From assembly GCF_016125575.1 (NCBI RefSeq), contig NZ_WGLM01000004.1, positions 436,501 through 500,500 on the forward strand: a DNA stretch of 64,000 nucleotides, in the 5' to 3' direction. Source of the stretch: Limimaricola sp. GTDB lineage: Bacteria; Pseudomonadota; Alphaproteobacteria; Rhodobacterales; Rhodobacteraceae. The stretch's first letter is position 1, and the number at the start of each line of letters is the position of its first letter. Under the pieces are notes generated by a model. The model saw only the letters and a list, made by a program, of their open reading frames with translations, searched no databases and was not told where the DNA came from. This document shows, in pieces, positions 26,358 to 34,714 of this stretch. Both the position numbers and the translations under genes were made by a program.

Positions 26358-27233
26358 ATGACCCGTTCTGCCGCCACTGCCACCGGATTTGCCGCCGTCC
26401 TTCTCTGGGCGCTGCTGGCCGTGCTGACCGTCGCCAGCGCACCGGTGCCGCCGCTGCAGTTGAACGCCATCTGCTTTGCCATTGGCGGTGGTGTGGGGGT
26501 GATCTGGGTGCTGCTTACCGGCGGGCTGGCGCAACTGGCGCGCGTGCCCTTGCCAGTCTATGCCTTCGGCATCGCGGGGCTGTTCGGCTATCACGCGCTC
26601 TATTTCGCGGCGCTCAGGATGGCGCCGCCCGCGCAGGCCGGGCTGATCGCCTATCTCTGGCCGCTGCTGATCGTCCTGTTCTCGGGGCTCTTGCCGGGCG
26701 AGCGGCTGCGCGCAGGTCATATCCTTGGCGCGCTGACGGGGTTCGCCGGGGCGGCGCTGATTGTGCTGGGTCCGGTCCTTCGCACGGGCTTTGGCGGCGC
26801 GGCGCTGCCAGGCTACGGGCTGGCCTTTCTCTGTGCGCTGACATGGTCCAGCTACTCGGTCATCTCGCGCCGTTTGGGCCGCGTGCCAACTGCTGCTGTC
26901 GCGGTGTTCTGCCTTGGCACGGCCGCGCTTTCTGCGCTGCTGCATGTTGCCGTCGAGCCAACGGTGTGGCCCACGACATCCGCCGGATGGTTTGCCGTCA
27001 TCGCACTTGGCCTCGGCCCGGTCGGGCTGGCCTTCTACGTCTGGGACATCGGCGTCAAGAAGGGCGACATTCAGTTGCTTGGCGTCGCGTCTTACGCGGC
27101 ACCGCTGCTGTCCACCCTTGTGCTTATCGGCGCAGGCATCGCGCCTGCGACGCCGCGCCTACTGGTCGCAGCGGCGCTGATCACCGGCGGTGCGGCGGTG
27201 GCGGCGCGCGCCACCGGCCGCACGCGGGCCTAG
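26358..27233 (+). CDS. DMT-superfamily (EamA) transporter
   Basis: 291-residue membrane protein with about ten helices arranged as two EamA repeats. The first ends near GAALIVLGPVL and the second near LITGGAAVAARATG. The motif QAGLIAYLWPLLIVLFSGLLPGERL is the usual repeat-1 end. Substrates of this family are metabolites such as amino acids or nucleosides; the one here is unknown. Its stop overlaps the convergent DUF465 gene by 4 bases. No good ribosome site is seen before the ATG. Confidence 0.88.
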   Translation: MTRSAATATGFAAVLLWALLAVLTVASAPVPPLQLNAICFAIGGGVGVIWVLLTGGLAQLARVPLPVYAFGIAGLFGYHALYFAALRMAPPAQAGLIAYLWPLLIVLFSGLLPGERLRAGHILGALTGFAGAALIVLGPVLRTGFGGAALPGYGLAFLCALTWSSYSVISRRLGRVPTAAVAVFCLGTAALSALLHVAVEPTVWPTTSAGWFAVIALGLGPVGLAFYVWDIGVKKGDIQLLGVASYAAPLLSTLVLIGAGIAPATPRLLVAAALITGGAAVAARATGRTRA

Positions 27234-27397
27234 TTCGTCGACAGGCGGCTGATCTCTTCCTTGAGTTGCAGTTTCTGCTTCTTGAGCTTCGCGATTTCCA
27301 GATCATCGGCGCCGAGGCTGCGCTGGGCCGCTTCCACCGCCTCGGAGAGGCTTTGGTGCTTCTTACGCAACTCCTGCAAATGCGAACTCAATGTCAT
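27230..27397 (-). CDS. YdcH/DUF465-family coiled-coil microprotein (55 aa)
   Basis: A short gene with a strong GAGGAGG site in front of its ATG. The product begins MTLSSHLQELRKKHQSLSEA and contains LEIAKLKKQKLQLKEEI, which match the DUF465 pattern (H-x2-L-x6-H-x2-L ... LKKxKLxLKxEI). It is a single helical hairpin. Function in the family is unknown. It overlaps the end of the DMT gene by 4 bases. Confidence 0.88.
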   Translation of the reverse strand: MTLSSHLQELRKKHQSLSEAVEAAQRSLGADDLEIAKLKKQKLQLKEEISRLSTN

Positions 27398-27518
27398 GGT
27401 CGTCCTCCTCTGTCAGGGTTTCGTCGGATTCAGTGCACCACACTTTTGCAAATCTGTCACCTGCCAAGGCGGCGCCCGGCCCGCGACCCAACGATGCCGG
27501 CCAAGGCTTGCCGAAAGG

Positions 27519-28295
27519 TTAATCCCGCAGCGGCAGCGCGGCGCCGTCACGCAGAATTGCGCGCGCCAAGGGGCTGTAATCCTCGCCATCGTGCCCATGC
27601 ACCGGGCCGTCATGCAGCACCAGCGGGGCCGACAGGTGAAAGGCCGCCCGCCCGCCCTTCCTTGCCCCCAGAACGAACAACGTGGCAGCCCGGCCCCCAC
27701 GCGGCGCCAGCGGGCGCAGCACGACGGAGCCCACTCGCCCCTCCAGTGCCGTCAGGACCTCCGGCAGGCGCGCGATTCGCTGGATCAGTGTCAGTTGCCC
27801 GCCCGGGCGCAAACGCCGCGCCGCCACGGCGATCCAGTCGGCCAAGGGCGTGTCGCCGGCCAGTGCCACGTCGCGGCCCGGATCGGTGGCGGCGGTGCTG
27901 GCGGCTCTGTCGTAATAGGGCGGATTGGCGATGACATGGTCGAAGCCGCGCTGGCGCAGGTCTGCCGGCAGGGCGGCAAGGTCGGCGGTGATCACCTCCA
28001 GCGCCATGCCGTTGGCCGCCGCATTCGCCTCGGCCAGCGCGGCATAGTCCGGCTGCACCTCCACCCCCGTCACCGTCAGGTCCGGCACGCGGGCCATCAG
28101 GCATAGCGCCGCAGTGCCCACGCCGCAGCCAAGCTCCAGCACCGTCTGGCCCGGCTGTGCAGAGGTCGCCGCGGCCAGCAACACCGCGTCCACTCCGGCG
28201 CGAAATCCGCGCACAGGCTGCCGGATGCGCAGCCGCCCGCCAAGGAATCCGTCTTCGGTTGTCGCGCCGCGCTCAGCTGCCGGTGTCGATGTCAT
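27519..28295 (-). CDS. tRNA1(Val) A37 N6-methyltransferase-like (TrmN6/YfiC)
   Basis: 258-residue SAM-dependent methyltransferase. It has the SAM loop VLELGCGVGTAALCL, the acidic GVEVQPDY, and the adenine-methylating NPPY motif in VIANPPYYDRA. The start DGFLGGRLRIRQPVRGFRAGVDAVLLAA is typical of the TrmN6 group, which has the motif GFRAG(I/V)DAVLLA. The target adenine is inferred from the family. The first 23 bases overlap the 3' end of the upstream DUF2007 gene, suggesting cotranscription. Confidence 0.88.
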   Translation of the reverse strand: MTSTPAAERGATTEDGFLGGRLRIRQPVRGFRAGVDAVLLAAATSAQPGQTVLELGCGVGTAALCLMARVPDLTVTGVEVQPDYAALAEANAAANGMALEVITADLAALPADLRQRGFDHVIANPPYYDRAASTAATDPGRDVALAGDTPLADWIAVAARRLRPGGQLTLIQRIARLPEVLTALEGRVGSVVLRPLAPRGGRAATLFVLGARKGGRAAFHLSAPLVLHDGPVHGHDGEDYSPLARAILRDGAALPLRD

Positions 28296-28488
28296 TGTCC
28301 CGCATCACCGCCCGCGCCATGAACAGGTCGGCATCCCGCACCATGATCCGGCGCGGCAAAATGCCAAGGCTGCCGTCGAGGATGCTCATGTTTACGTCCA
28401 ATTCGAACCAGTCTATACCCTCGCCGTTCAGAAGGGCGGTGGCAAAGGCGATGACCGTCGGGTCGTTGGTGCGCAAAAGCTCTTTCAT
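28273..28488 (-). CDS. DUF2007-family small protein
   Basis: 71 residues beginning MKELLRTNDPTVIAFATALL, the typical start of DUF2007 proteins, and continuing with WFELDVNMSILDGSLGILPRRIMV. I prefer this ATG to one nine codons earlier because of family fit. The fold is ferredoxin-like and the family is described as a putative signal-transducing protein with unknown function. It is divergent from ispB (60 bases between starts) and overlaps the trmN6-like gene. Confidence 0.82.
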   Translation of the reverse strand: MKELLRTNDPTVIAFATALLNGEGIDWFELDVNMSILDGSLGILPRRIMVRDADLFMARAVMRDNDIDTGS

Positions 28489-28547
28489 GGCCCATGAGGT
28501 AAGGTGCCCCCGCATCTTTGTCCATTTCTGTTACGGGAGTTGTCGCG

Positions 28548-29549
28548 ATGAACCTCGATGTCGCCGCCAGCACGCCGCTTGACCGGCTGTCCGCGGCGCT
28601 GACCGCCGATCTCGATGCGGTCAACGCGATGATCCGTGCGCGTATGGCGTCAGAACACGCCCCGCGCATCCCGCAGGTGACTGCCCACCTGATCGAGGCC
28701 GGGGGCAAGCGCCTGCGCCCGATGCTGACGCTGGCCGCCGCGCGGCTTTGCGGTAATCGCGGGCCCTATCATGTCCACCTCGCCGCGACGGTCGAATTCA
28801 TCCACACCGCCACGCTGCTGCATGATGATGTGGTCGACGAAAGCCACCAGCGGCGCGGCCGCCCCACCGCCAACCTGCTTTGGGACAACCAGAGTTCGGT
28901 GCTAGTGGGCGATTACCTGTTTGCCCGCTCGTTCCAGCTGATGGTCGAGACCGGGTCGATCCGCGTGCTGGATATCCTCGCAAATGCTGCCGCTACCATC
29001 GCCGAGGGCGAGGTGTTGCAACTGACCGCCGCGGGCAACCTTGCGACCACCGAAGAGACCTATCTGAAGATCGTGCGCGGCAAGACCGCGGCGCTGTTTT
29101 CGGCTGCGACAGAGGTGGGCGGCGTGATTGCAGGTGCGCCCGAGCCGGTTGTGCGTGCGCTTTACGATTATGGTGACGCGCTGGGCGTGGCCTTCCAGAT
29201 GGTCGATGACCTGCTGGATTTCGGCGGCACTGCCGCGGTGATCGGCAAGAATACCGGTGACGATTTCCGCGAGCGCAAGCTGACCCTGCCCATCATCAAG
29301 GCCATTGCCGCCGCCGATGCCGAGGAACGCGCCTTTTGGGAGCGGACGATCGGCAAGGGCCGGCAGGAAGAGGGTGATCTGGCCCAGGCCATGGCCCTGC
29401 TGACCCGCCACGGCGCGCTGGAACAGGTCCGGCAAGAGGCGCTGCGCTGGGCCGCCCATGCGCGGGCGCAACTCGATCTTGTGCCTGCGCACGAGATTCG
29501 TCCGATGTTGGCCGATCTTGCCGATTATGTTGTCGCCCGGCTGAACTAG
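28548..29549 (+). CDS. ispB: Long-chain polyprenyl diphosphate synthase (quinone side chain)
   Basis: 333-residue trans-prenyltransferase of the octa/decaprenyl type. The two Asp-rich motifs are DDVVD at residues 93-97 (first) and DDLLD at 220-224 (second). The conserved RLRP follows AGGK near residue 55. Residues before the first motif are small (TATLL), in line with a long product, probably the ubiquinone-10 side chain. The ATG at 28548 has GGGAG upstream. The chain length is inference. The gene ends 3 bases before the convergent ispE gene. Confidence 0.92.
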   Translation: MNLDVAASTPLDRLSAALTADLDAVNAMIRARMASEHAPRIPQVTAHLIEAGGKRLRPMLTLAAARLCGNRGPYHVHLAATVEFIHTATLLHDDVVDESHQRRGRPTANLLWDNQSSVLVGDYLFARSFQLMVETGSIRVLDILANAAATIAEGEVLQLTAAGNLATTEETYLKIVRGKTAALFSAATEVGGVIAGAPEPVVRALYDYGDALGVAFQMVDDLLDFGGTAAVIGKNTGDDFRERKLTLPIIKAIAAADAEERAFWERTIGKGRQEEGDLAQAMALLTRHGALEQVRQEALRWAAHARAQLDLVPAHEIRPMLADLADYVVARLN

Positions 29550-29552
29550 CGT

Positions 29553-30422
29553 TCAGCCCAACAGCGGCGCGGCCACCACCCACCATGTCGGCTCGCGCAG
29601 CTGGATCGCCTGCGCGGTGCGGCGTGCCGCATCGACATCCGACACCAGCCCGACACATGTCGCACCAGAGCCTGACATGCCCGCCCAACGCACCTTGGGC
29701 TGCGCTGTCAGAACATCCAGCACCTGACCGATCTCGGGCGCCAGCGTGACGGCGGCTGCCGTCAGGTCGTTGCGCTGACGCCCCAGCCACGCCGTCAGCC
29801 TGTCAAGGTTCAGCCTTGCCGGCAGCGCTTCCATCGCCGCGTTTTCGGTGCCGGCCAGTGCCGCGAAGACATCGCGCGTCGGCACGTTCACACGCGGGTT
29901 AACCAACACCAGCCCCGCCGCAGGCAGTGCCGGCACGGGTGACAGTGTCTCGCCAATGCCCGTCATACGAACGGGGCGGGGCGAGGACATGCACACCGGC
30001 ACGTCGGCCCCCAGTGCCAGAACCCGTGGATCAGTCGCGTCCAGCGGTGCAACCCGCCAGAGTTCGGCCAACAGCGCCAGCGCCGCAGCGGCATCTGACG
30101 ATCCGCCGCCCAGACCCGCAGGGTGGGGAAGGTGCTTTTCAAGACTGATCGCCGCACCGGTGCTGACGCCCCGCGCCTCGCGCAGAAGGGCGGCTGCGCG
30201 CAGGACCAGGTTGCTGCCGTCGCTTGGCACGCCCTCGGCGAAGGGGCCATTGACGCTCAGGTTCAGGTCCGGGGCAAGCCGCGCAGCCAGACGGTCGGCA
30301 ATTCCGGCAAAAACCACCAGCGAATCAAGCTGATGATAGCCGTCGGCCCGGCGCCCGGTCACATGCAGCGTCAGGTTGACCTTGGCCGGGGCCAGTGCTG
30401 GATGGCCGGCCCTACTGGGCAC
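29553..30422 (-). CDS. ispE: 4-diphosphocytidyl-2-C-methyl-D-erythritol kinase
   Basis: GHMP-family kinase of the non-mevalonate isoprenoid pathway. The 289 residues start APAKVNLTLHVTGRRADGYHQLDSL and carry the ATP loop PAGLGGGSSD at residues 101-110 and a C-terminal MSGSGATCVGL. No ATG fits; the GTG at 30422 is chosen, which overlaps the end of the TPR gene by 11 bases. A longer frame upstream is only the shadow of that gene. The product feeds isoprenoid supply, as does ispB just downstream on the other strand. Confidence 0.93.
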   Translation of the reverse strand: MPSRAGHPALAPAKVNLTLHVTGRRADGYHQLDSLVVFAGIADRLAARLAPDLNLSVNGPFAEGVPSDGSNLVLRAAALLREARGVSTGAAISLEKHLPHPAGLGGGSSDAAAALALLAELWRVAPLDATDPRVLALGADVPVCMSSPRPVRMTGIGETLSPVPALPAAGLVLVNPRVNVPTRDVFAALAGTENAAMEALPARLNLDRLTAWLGRQRNDLTAAAVTLAPEIGQVLDVLTAQPKVRWAGMSGSGATCVGLVSDVDAARRTAQAIQLREPTWWVVAAPLLG

Positions 30423-32115
30423 CGCTGGCCGCGCCAAGCGGCGGCGCGCCTTCCTCGGCCAGCACGGCGTCCAGCCCCACGGCCAACTTGCGACGGATCC
30501 GCGCGGCTTCCTTTTCGTCCGGCCCGAACGACAACGTGCGCTGCCACTGGAACCGCGCCTCGGACTTGCGGCCCACGGCCCACAGCACATCGCCCAGATG
30601 ATCGTTCACGACCGGGTCGACAGGCTCGAGCGAGGCCGCGCGTTCCATCTGCACGATCGCCTTGTCGTATTGGCCCAACCGGTAGAGCGCCCAGCCAAGG
30701 CTGTCGACGATGGCGCCGTCGTTGGGCTGCGCCGCCACGGCCTTCTGGATCATGGCCAGCGCCTCGTCGAGCTTCTCCTTCCGCTCGACCAGCGAATAAC
30801 CGAGGTAATTCAGCACCTGCGGCTGGTCGGGGTTCAGGTCCAGCGCCTTGCGGAAATCGGCCTCGGCCTTGGGCCAGTCGCCCATCCTCTCGTAGGTGAT
30901 GCCGCGGGTGTAGTGAGTGACCCAAGCCGTCTTGTCGTCGGGCGCGTAAAGGTCCAGCGCCTTGGTATAGGCGGCATTCGCACCGGCCATGTCGCCAGAC
31001 TGGCGCAAGAGGTCGCCCAAGGTGCCCTGCACGATCGGCAGATCGCCATGGCTGCGCGCCAGTTGCTTGAGCACCTCGATCGCCGCATCAAGCCGGCCGG
31101 ACTGGCGCAGCGCCTCCGCCCGCCCCAGTTCGGCAGCGTGGGACGACGGGTCGTCGCTTGGAACCTGCCCATAGGTCGCCTCGGCCAGATCGTAGCGGCC
31201 CAGCCGATCCAGCAGATCGGCAACCTGCAGGATTGCGTCGGTATTGCCGGGGTCCAGCACCTGCGCGGCGCGGGCATAAACCAGGACTACCGCATCGTCG
31301 GCCTGTCCGTTCAGGGCCTGCGCCACGGTGAAATACATCTCGGCCAGCCCGCTGCGGGCATCACGGACCAGCGTGAAGGGAATGGTCTCGCCCTTGGTCA
31401 GCCGGTCCTTCAGGGCGGTCAGTTCCGGATCGGGCTTTGGACCGAATGTATCGGTCAGCATCTTGACCGCATCCGGATCCCGGCCAAGCTGGCTAAGAAC
31501 CTGCGCCCGCGCGATGGCGGCGCGGCGGGTGCGTGGCAGGCCCTGGTCGGGCGTCATCGACAGGATCTTTTCGGCATTCTCGAAATCGCCCGCCACGGCA
31601 AAGGCCAGCGCCTTGTGATAAAGGCCGAAGGCCTTGAGGCCCGGCGAGTTGGCCACGTCGTCGAAGGCGGCCAGCGCCTTGGTCATCTTCCCCTCGCCGA
31701 CAAAGGCCCATGCCTGCGATAGCCCGTCGACCAGTGGCACCGTGGTATGCCCGGCCTCCAGCGCGCTGAAGATGTCGGCCCAGTTGCCCGATGTCGCGGC
31801 ATCGACCGAAAGCACGATGTTGGCAGTGGGGTTGGCCTGCCCGGAATCGACGACCTGTCGCGCAACATCGGCGGCCTTTGCGAAATCGCCGAGGCCCACA
31901 AGGGCCGACAGGTCGCCGGCCATCAGATCGGTGTTGCCGGGATCGGCCTTCATCGCGTCGGCGTAATATTTTGCCGCCGTTTCAAAATCATGCGTTGCAT
32001 CGGCCTGGCGCGCCGCAAGATAGGCACCCGGGTTCGGCGCGGCCCCGGCAAGCCCGGGCAGGGCGGCCAGCGCAGCGGCGGCAAGGGTGATGACAAGGCG
32101 CGTCGGTCTGGTCAC
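30412..32115 (-). CDS. Exported TPR-repeat protein
   Basis: 567 residues with a signal peptide (LVITLAAAALAALPGLAGAAP) and about a dozen TPR units. The clearest are in the second half: AYTKALDLYAPDDKTAW, GDWPKAEADFRKALDLNPDQPQVLNYLGY, and GQYDKAIVQMERAASLEPVDP. The start is GTG with a good GAGAGGGAAG site. It is predicted periplasmic or lipid-linked at the outer membrane, acting as a scaffold for protein complexes. Its end overlaps ispE, so the two are coupled. The role is not known. Confidence 0.88.
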   Translation of the reverse strand: MTRPTRLVITLAAAALAALPGLAGAAPNPGAYLAARQADATHDFETAAKYYADAMKADPGNTDLMAGDLSALVGLGDFAKAADVARQVVDSGQANPTANIVLSVDAATSGNWADIFSALEAGHTTVPLVDGLSQAWAFVGEGKMTKALAAFDDVANSPGLKAFGLYHKALAFAVAGDFENAEKILSMTPDQGLPRTRRAAIARAQVLSQLGRDPDAVKMLTDTFGPKPDPELTALKDRLTKGETIPFTLVRDARSGLAEMYFTVAQALNGQADDAVVLVYARAAQVLDPGNTDAILQVADLLDRLGRYDLAEATYGQVPSDDPSSHAAELGRAEALRQSGRLDAAIEVLKQLARSHGDLPIVQGTLGDLLRQSGDMAGANAAYTKALDLYAPDDKTAWVTHYTRGITYERMGDWPKAEADFRKALDLNPDQPQVLNYLGYSLVERKEKLDEALAMIQKAVAAQPNDGAIVDSLGWALYRLGQYDKAIVQMERAASLEPVDPVVNDHLGDVLWAVGRKSEARFQWQRTLSFGPDEKEAARIRRKLAVGLDAVLAEEGAPPLGAASGAQ

Positions 32116-32243
32116 AGGGCTTCCCTCTCGTGGCGTCCGGGCGACCCTAGCCAAGCCTCGGGGCAGCTGCAATCGCCCCGGCCCGGCTGCGGCAGAAACC
32201 CGCGTTCCGGACACTGCGCCCATGCGCGGCGGCGGGATGCAAA

Positions 32244-33896
32244 TCACATGTTCGGGTAATTCGGCCCGTCGCCGCCCTGCGGCACTGTCCATGTGATGTT
32301 CTGGCTGGGATCCTTGATGTCGCAGGTCTTGCAGTGCACGCAGTTCTGGAAGTTGATGACGAAGCGTGGCTCTTTGCCCTCTTCGCTGACCACCTCGTAA
32401 ACGCCGGCCGGGCAATAGCGCTGCGCAGGTTCGGCGAACTTCGGCAGGTTCACCCCGATCGGCACGCCCGCATCCGTCAGGCGCAGGTGGCAGGGCTGGC
32501 CTTCGGCGTGGTTGGTCATGGCGAAGCTGACGTTGGTCAGCCGGTCGAAGCTGATCTTGCCGTCTGGCTTGGGATAGTCGATGGCCTTGTGCCTTGATGC
32601 GGGTTCGGTCGCCGCGGCATCGCTCTTCCCGTGCTTGAGCGTACCAAGCAGCGACAGGCCGAACAGGTTGTTCGTCCACATGTCGAAGCCGCCCAGCCCC
32701 AGCGAGGCCAGCAGCCCGTACTTGGACCACAGCGGCTTGACGTTGCGCACCCGTTTGAGATCCTTGCCCACTGGCCCGGACTTCAGCGCGGTGTCGTAGG
32801 CACTTAGCGTATCGCCGGCCCGGCCCGCTTTGATCGCCTCATGCGCTGCCTCGGCCGCTGCGATGCCCGAGTGCATCGCGTTGTGGTTGCCCTTGATCCG
32901 GGGCACGTTGACCAGCCCCGCGGAACAGCCCAGCAGCGCGCCGCCCGGAAACGCCGTCTGCGGGATCGACTGCCAGCCGCCCTCGCTGATCGCGCGCGCG
33001 CCGTAGGCCACGCGCTTGCCGCCCTTCAGCAGATCCGCCACCACCGGGTGATGTTTGAACCGCTGAAACTCCATGTAGGGGTAAAGGTAGGGGTTGCGGT
33101 AGTTGAGGTGAACCACGAAGCCTACGTAAACCTGATTGTTGTCAAGGTGATAGATGAACGATCCGCCCCCGGCATTGCCGCCCAGCGGCCAGCCCATCGT
33201 GTGCGTCACGGTGCCGGGGCGATGCTTGGCTGGATCGATCTCCCAGATCTCCTTCATCCCAAGGCCGTATTTCTGCACGTCTGACCCGCGCGCCAGATCG
33301 AATTTCGCGATCACTTGCTTGGACAGAGAGCCGCGCACACCCTCGGAGAGGAACACGTACTTGCCGTGCAGCTCCATCCCCGGTTCGTAGGCGTCGCCGG
33401 GCGTGCCGTCGGCGTTCAGGCCAAACTCACCCGCGACCACGCCCTTGACCGCGCCGTCTTCGGCATAGACCAGCTCGGAACAGGACATGCCGGGGAAAAT
33501 CTCCACCCCCAGCGCCTCGGCCTGCTCGGCCATCCAGCGGCAGACATTGCCCATCGAAACGATGTAGTTGCCGTGGTTCGACATCAGCGGCGGCATCATC
33601 CAGTTGGGGACGCGCACATGCCCGGCATCGCCCAGCATGAAGAAGTTGTCTTCCTTCACAGGCACGTTCAGCGGCGCGCCCTTGTCTTTCCAGTCGGGGA
33701 TCAGCCGATCAAGGCCCGACGGGTCAAGCACGGCACCCGACAGGATATGCGCCCCCACTTCGGAGCCCTTCTCGAGTACCACCACGTTCAGATCGGCATC
33801 GAGTTGCTTCAGCCGGATCGCAGCGGACAGGCCCGCCGGGCCCGCGCCAACGATCACGACGTCGTATTCCATCGACTCGCGGACGATATCGGTCAT
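32244..33896 (-). CDS. Electron transfer flavoprotein-ubiquinone oxidoreductase
   Basis: 550-residue membrane-bound enzyme that passes electrons from ETF (acyl-CoA and amine dehydrogenases) to ubiquinone. It has the FAD loop GAGPAG at residues 17-22, quinone/FAD domain signatures (GAHILSGAVLDP, SEGVRGSL, HTMGWPLG) and C-terminal 4Fe-4S cysteines in RYCPAGVYE and NCVHCKTCDIKDP. The ATG at MTDIVRES has GGGAG upstream. The acyl-CoA dehydrogenase at 41.6 kb is a possible electron source. It is divergent from greA across 318 bases. Confidence 0.96.
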   Translation of the reverse strand: MTDIVRESMEYDVVIVGAGPAGLSAAIRLKQLDADLNVVVLEKGSEVGAHILSGAVLDPSGLDRLIPDWKDKGAPLNVPVKEDNFFMLGDAGHVRVPNWMMPPLMSNHGNYIVSMGNVCRWMAEQAEALGVEIFPGMSCSELVYAEDGAVKGVVAGEFGLNADGTPGDAYEPGMELHGKYVFLSEGVRGSLSKQVIAKFDLARGSDVQKYGLGMKEIWEIDPAKHRPGTVTHTMGWPLGGNAGGGSFIYHLDNNQVYVGFVVHLNYRNPYLYPYMEFQRFKHHPVVADLLKGGKRVAYGARAISEGGWQSIPQTAFPGGALLGCSAGLVNVPRIKGNHNAMHSGIAAAEAAHEAIKAGRAGDTLSAYDTALKSGPVGKDLKRVRNVKPLWSKYGLLASLGLGGFDMWTNNLFGLSLLGTLKHGKSDAAATEPASRHKAIDYPKPDGKISFDRLTNVSFAMTNHAEGQPCHLRLTDAGVPIGVNLPKFAEPAQRYCPAGVYEVVSEEGKEPRFVINFQNCVHCKTCDIKDPSQNITWTVPQGGDGPNYPNM

Positions 33897-33991
33897 CTCG
33901 GTGGTCTCCCCAACGTGGCGGGATCGGCCCGCAGTTCCGTCGCGCAACGGGTTAGCCCAACGTGCCGGGCCGGGCAATCACGACACAGCGT

Positions 33992-34027
33992 AAAACGGGT
34001 CGCCGGTGCGCGCTCGCGCGCCGTTTT
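33992..34027. repeat. GC-rich palindrome in the ETF-QO/greA gap
   Basis: AAAACGG and CCGTTTT arms enclose an inner GCGCGC-TC-GCGCGC repeat. The element lies in the 318-base divergent region. It could be an operator or an RNA hairpin; the T run after the inner stem gives it a terminator look for plus-strand RNA. Confidence 0.4.
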
Positions 34028-34130
34028 CTGACAAGGCCCACAAATTCGCCGGTTTCATGCGGCCTGCGCCACTCCGCGCGCGGGTTTTTGCCCTTTGCTT
34101 CCGCGCAGCACCCGGTGCAGTCTGGACCTA

Positions 34131-34161
34131 TTGACTTTCGCGCCCGCCGATTTGGTATGAG
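34131..34161 (+). promoter_or_regulatory. Candidate greA promoter
   Basis: TTGACT at 34131-34136 and TATGAG at 34156-34161 are placed like sigma-70 elements, although the spacer is 19 bases. A strong -35 and weak -10 is usual in alphaproteobacteria. The start of transcription would be about 45 bases before the greA ATG. The rest of the gap (33897-34130) shows no gene. Confidence 0.5.
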
Positions 34162-34214
34162 GGGCCAGACTTCGCCTTGCCAGACACCTGCCCGATACTC
34201 GAAGGACACCGACG

Positions 34215-34685
34215 ATGCAGAAGATCCCGCTGACCCGCTCAGGCTTTGACAAGCTCGATGCCGAGCTCAAGCAGCTCAAGTCGGTCGAACGCCCGGCCAT
34301 CATCCGCGCCATCGCCGAAGCGCGCGAGCATGGCGACCTGTCGGAGAATGCCGAGTATCATTCCGCCAAGGAAAAGCAGTCTTTCATCGAAGGCCGCATC
34401 AAGGAGCTGGAAGGCGTGATGTCGCTGGCCGAGGTGATCGACCCGTCCAAGCTGTCGGGCGCGGTCAAGTTCGGCGCCACGGTCGTGCTTTACGAGGAAC
34501 AGACAGATTCTGAAAAGACGTTCCAGATCGTCGGCGAATACGAAGCCGACATCGAAAGCGGCCGGATCAATATGAAATCGCCGATCGCGCGGGCGCTGAT
34601 CGGCAAGGACGAGGGTGACGTGGTCGAGGTGCGCACGCCGGGCGGCGAACGCACCTACGAAATCGTCTCGATCAGCTTCAACTGA
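34215..34685 (+). CDS. greA: Transcription elongation factor GreA
   Basis: GreA rescues backtracked RNA polymerase. The 156-residue protein has the N-terminal coiled coil (residues 10-75) with the tip motif [15 protein letters not shown], whose acidic residues reach the polymerase active site, and the C-terminal FKBP-like domain ([28 protein letters not shown]). AGGACACCGACG lies before the ATG. Length is normal. The next gene follows after 29 bases and may share the transcript. Confidence 0.97.
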   Translation: MQKIPLTRSGFDKLDAELKQLKSVERPAIIRAIAEAREHGDLSENAEYHSAKEKQSFIEGRIKELEGVMSLAEVIDPSKLSGAVKFGATVVLYEEQTDSEKTFQIVGEYEADIESGRINMKSPIARALIGKDEGDVVEVRTPGGERTYEIVSISFN

Positions 34686-34714
34686 CCGGCGCAGGCCGCG
34701 CCGGGGGACGGGAC

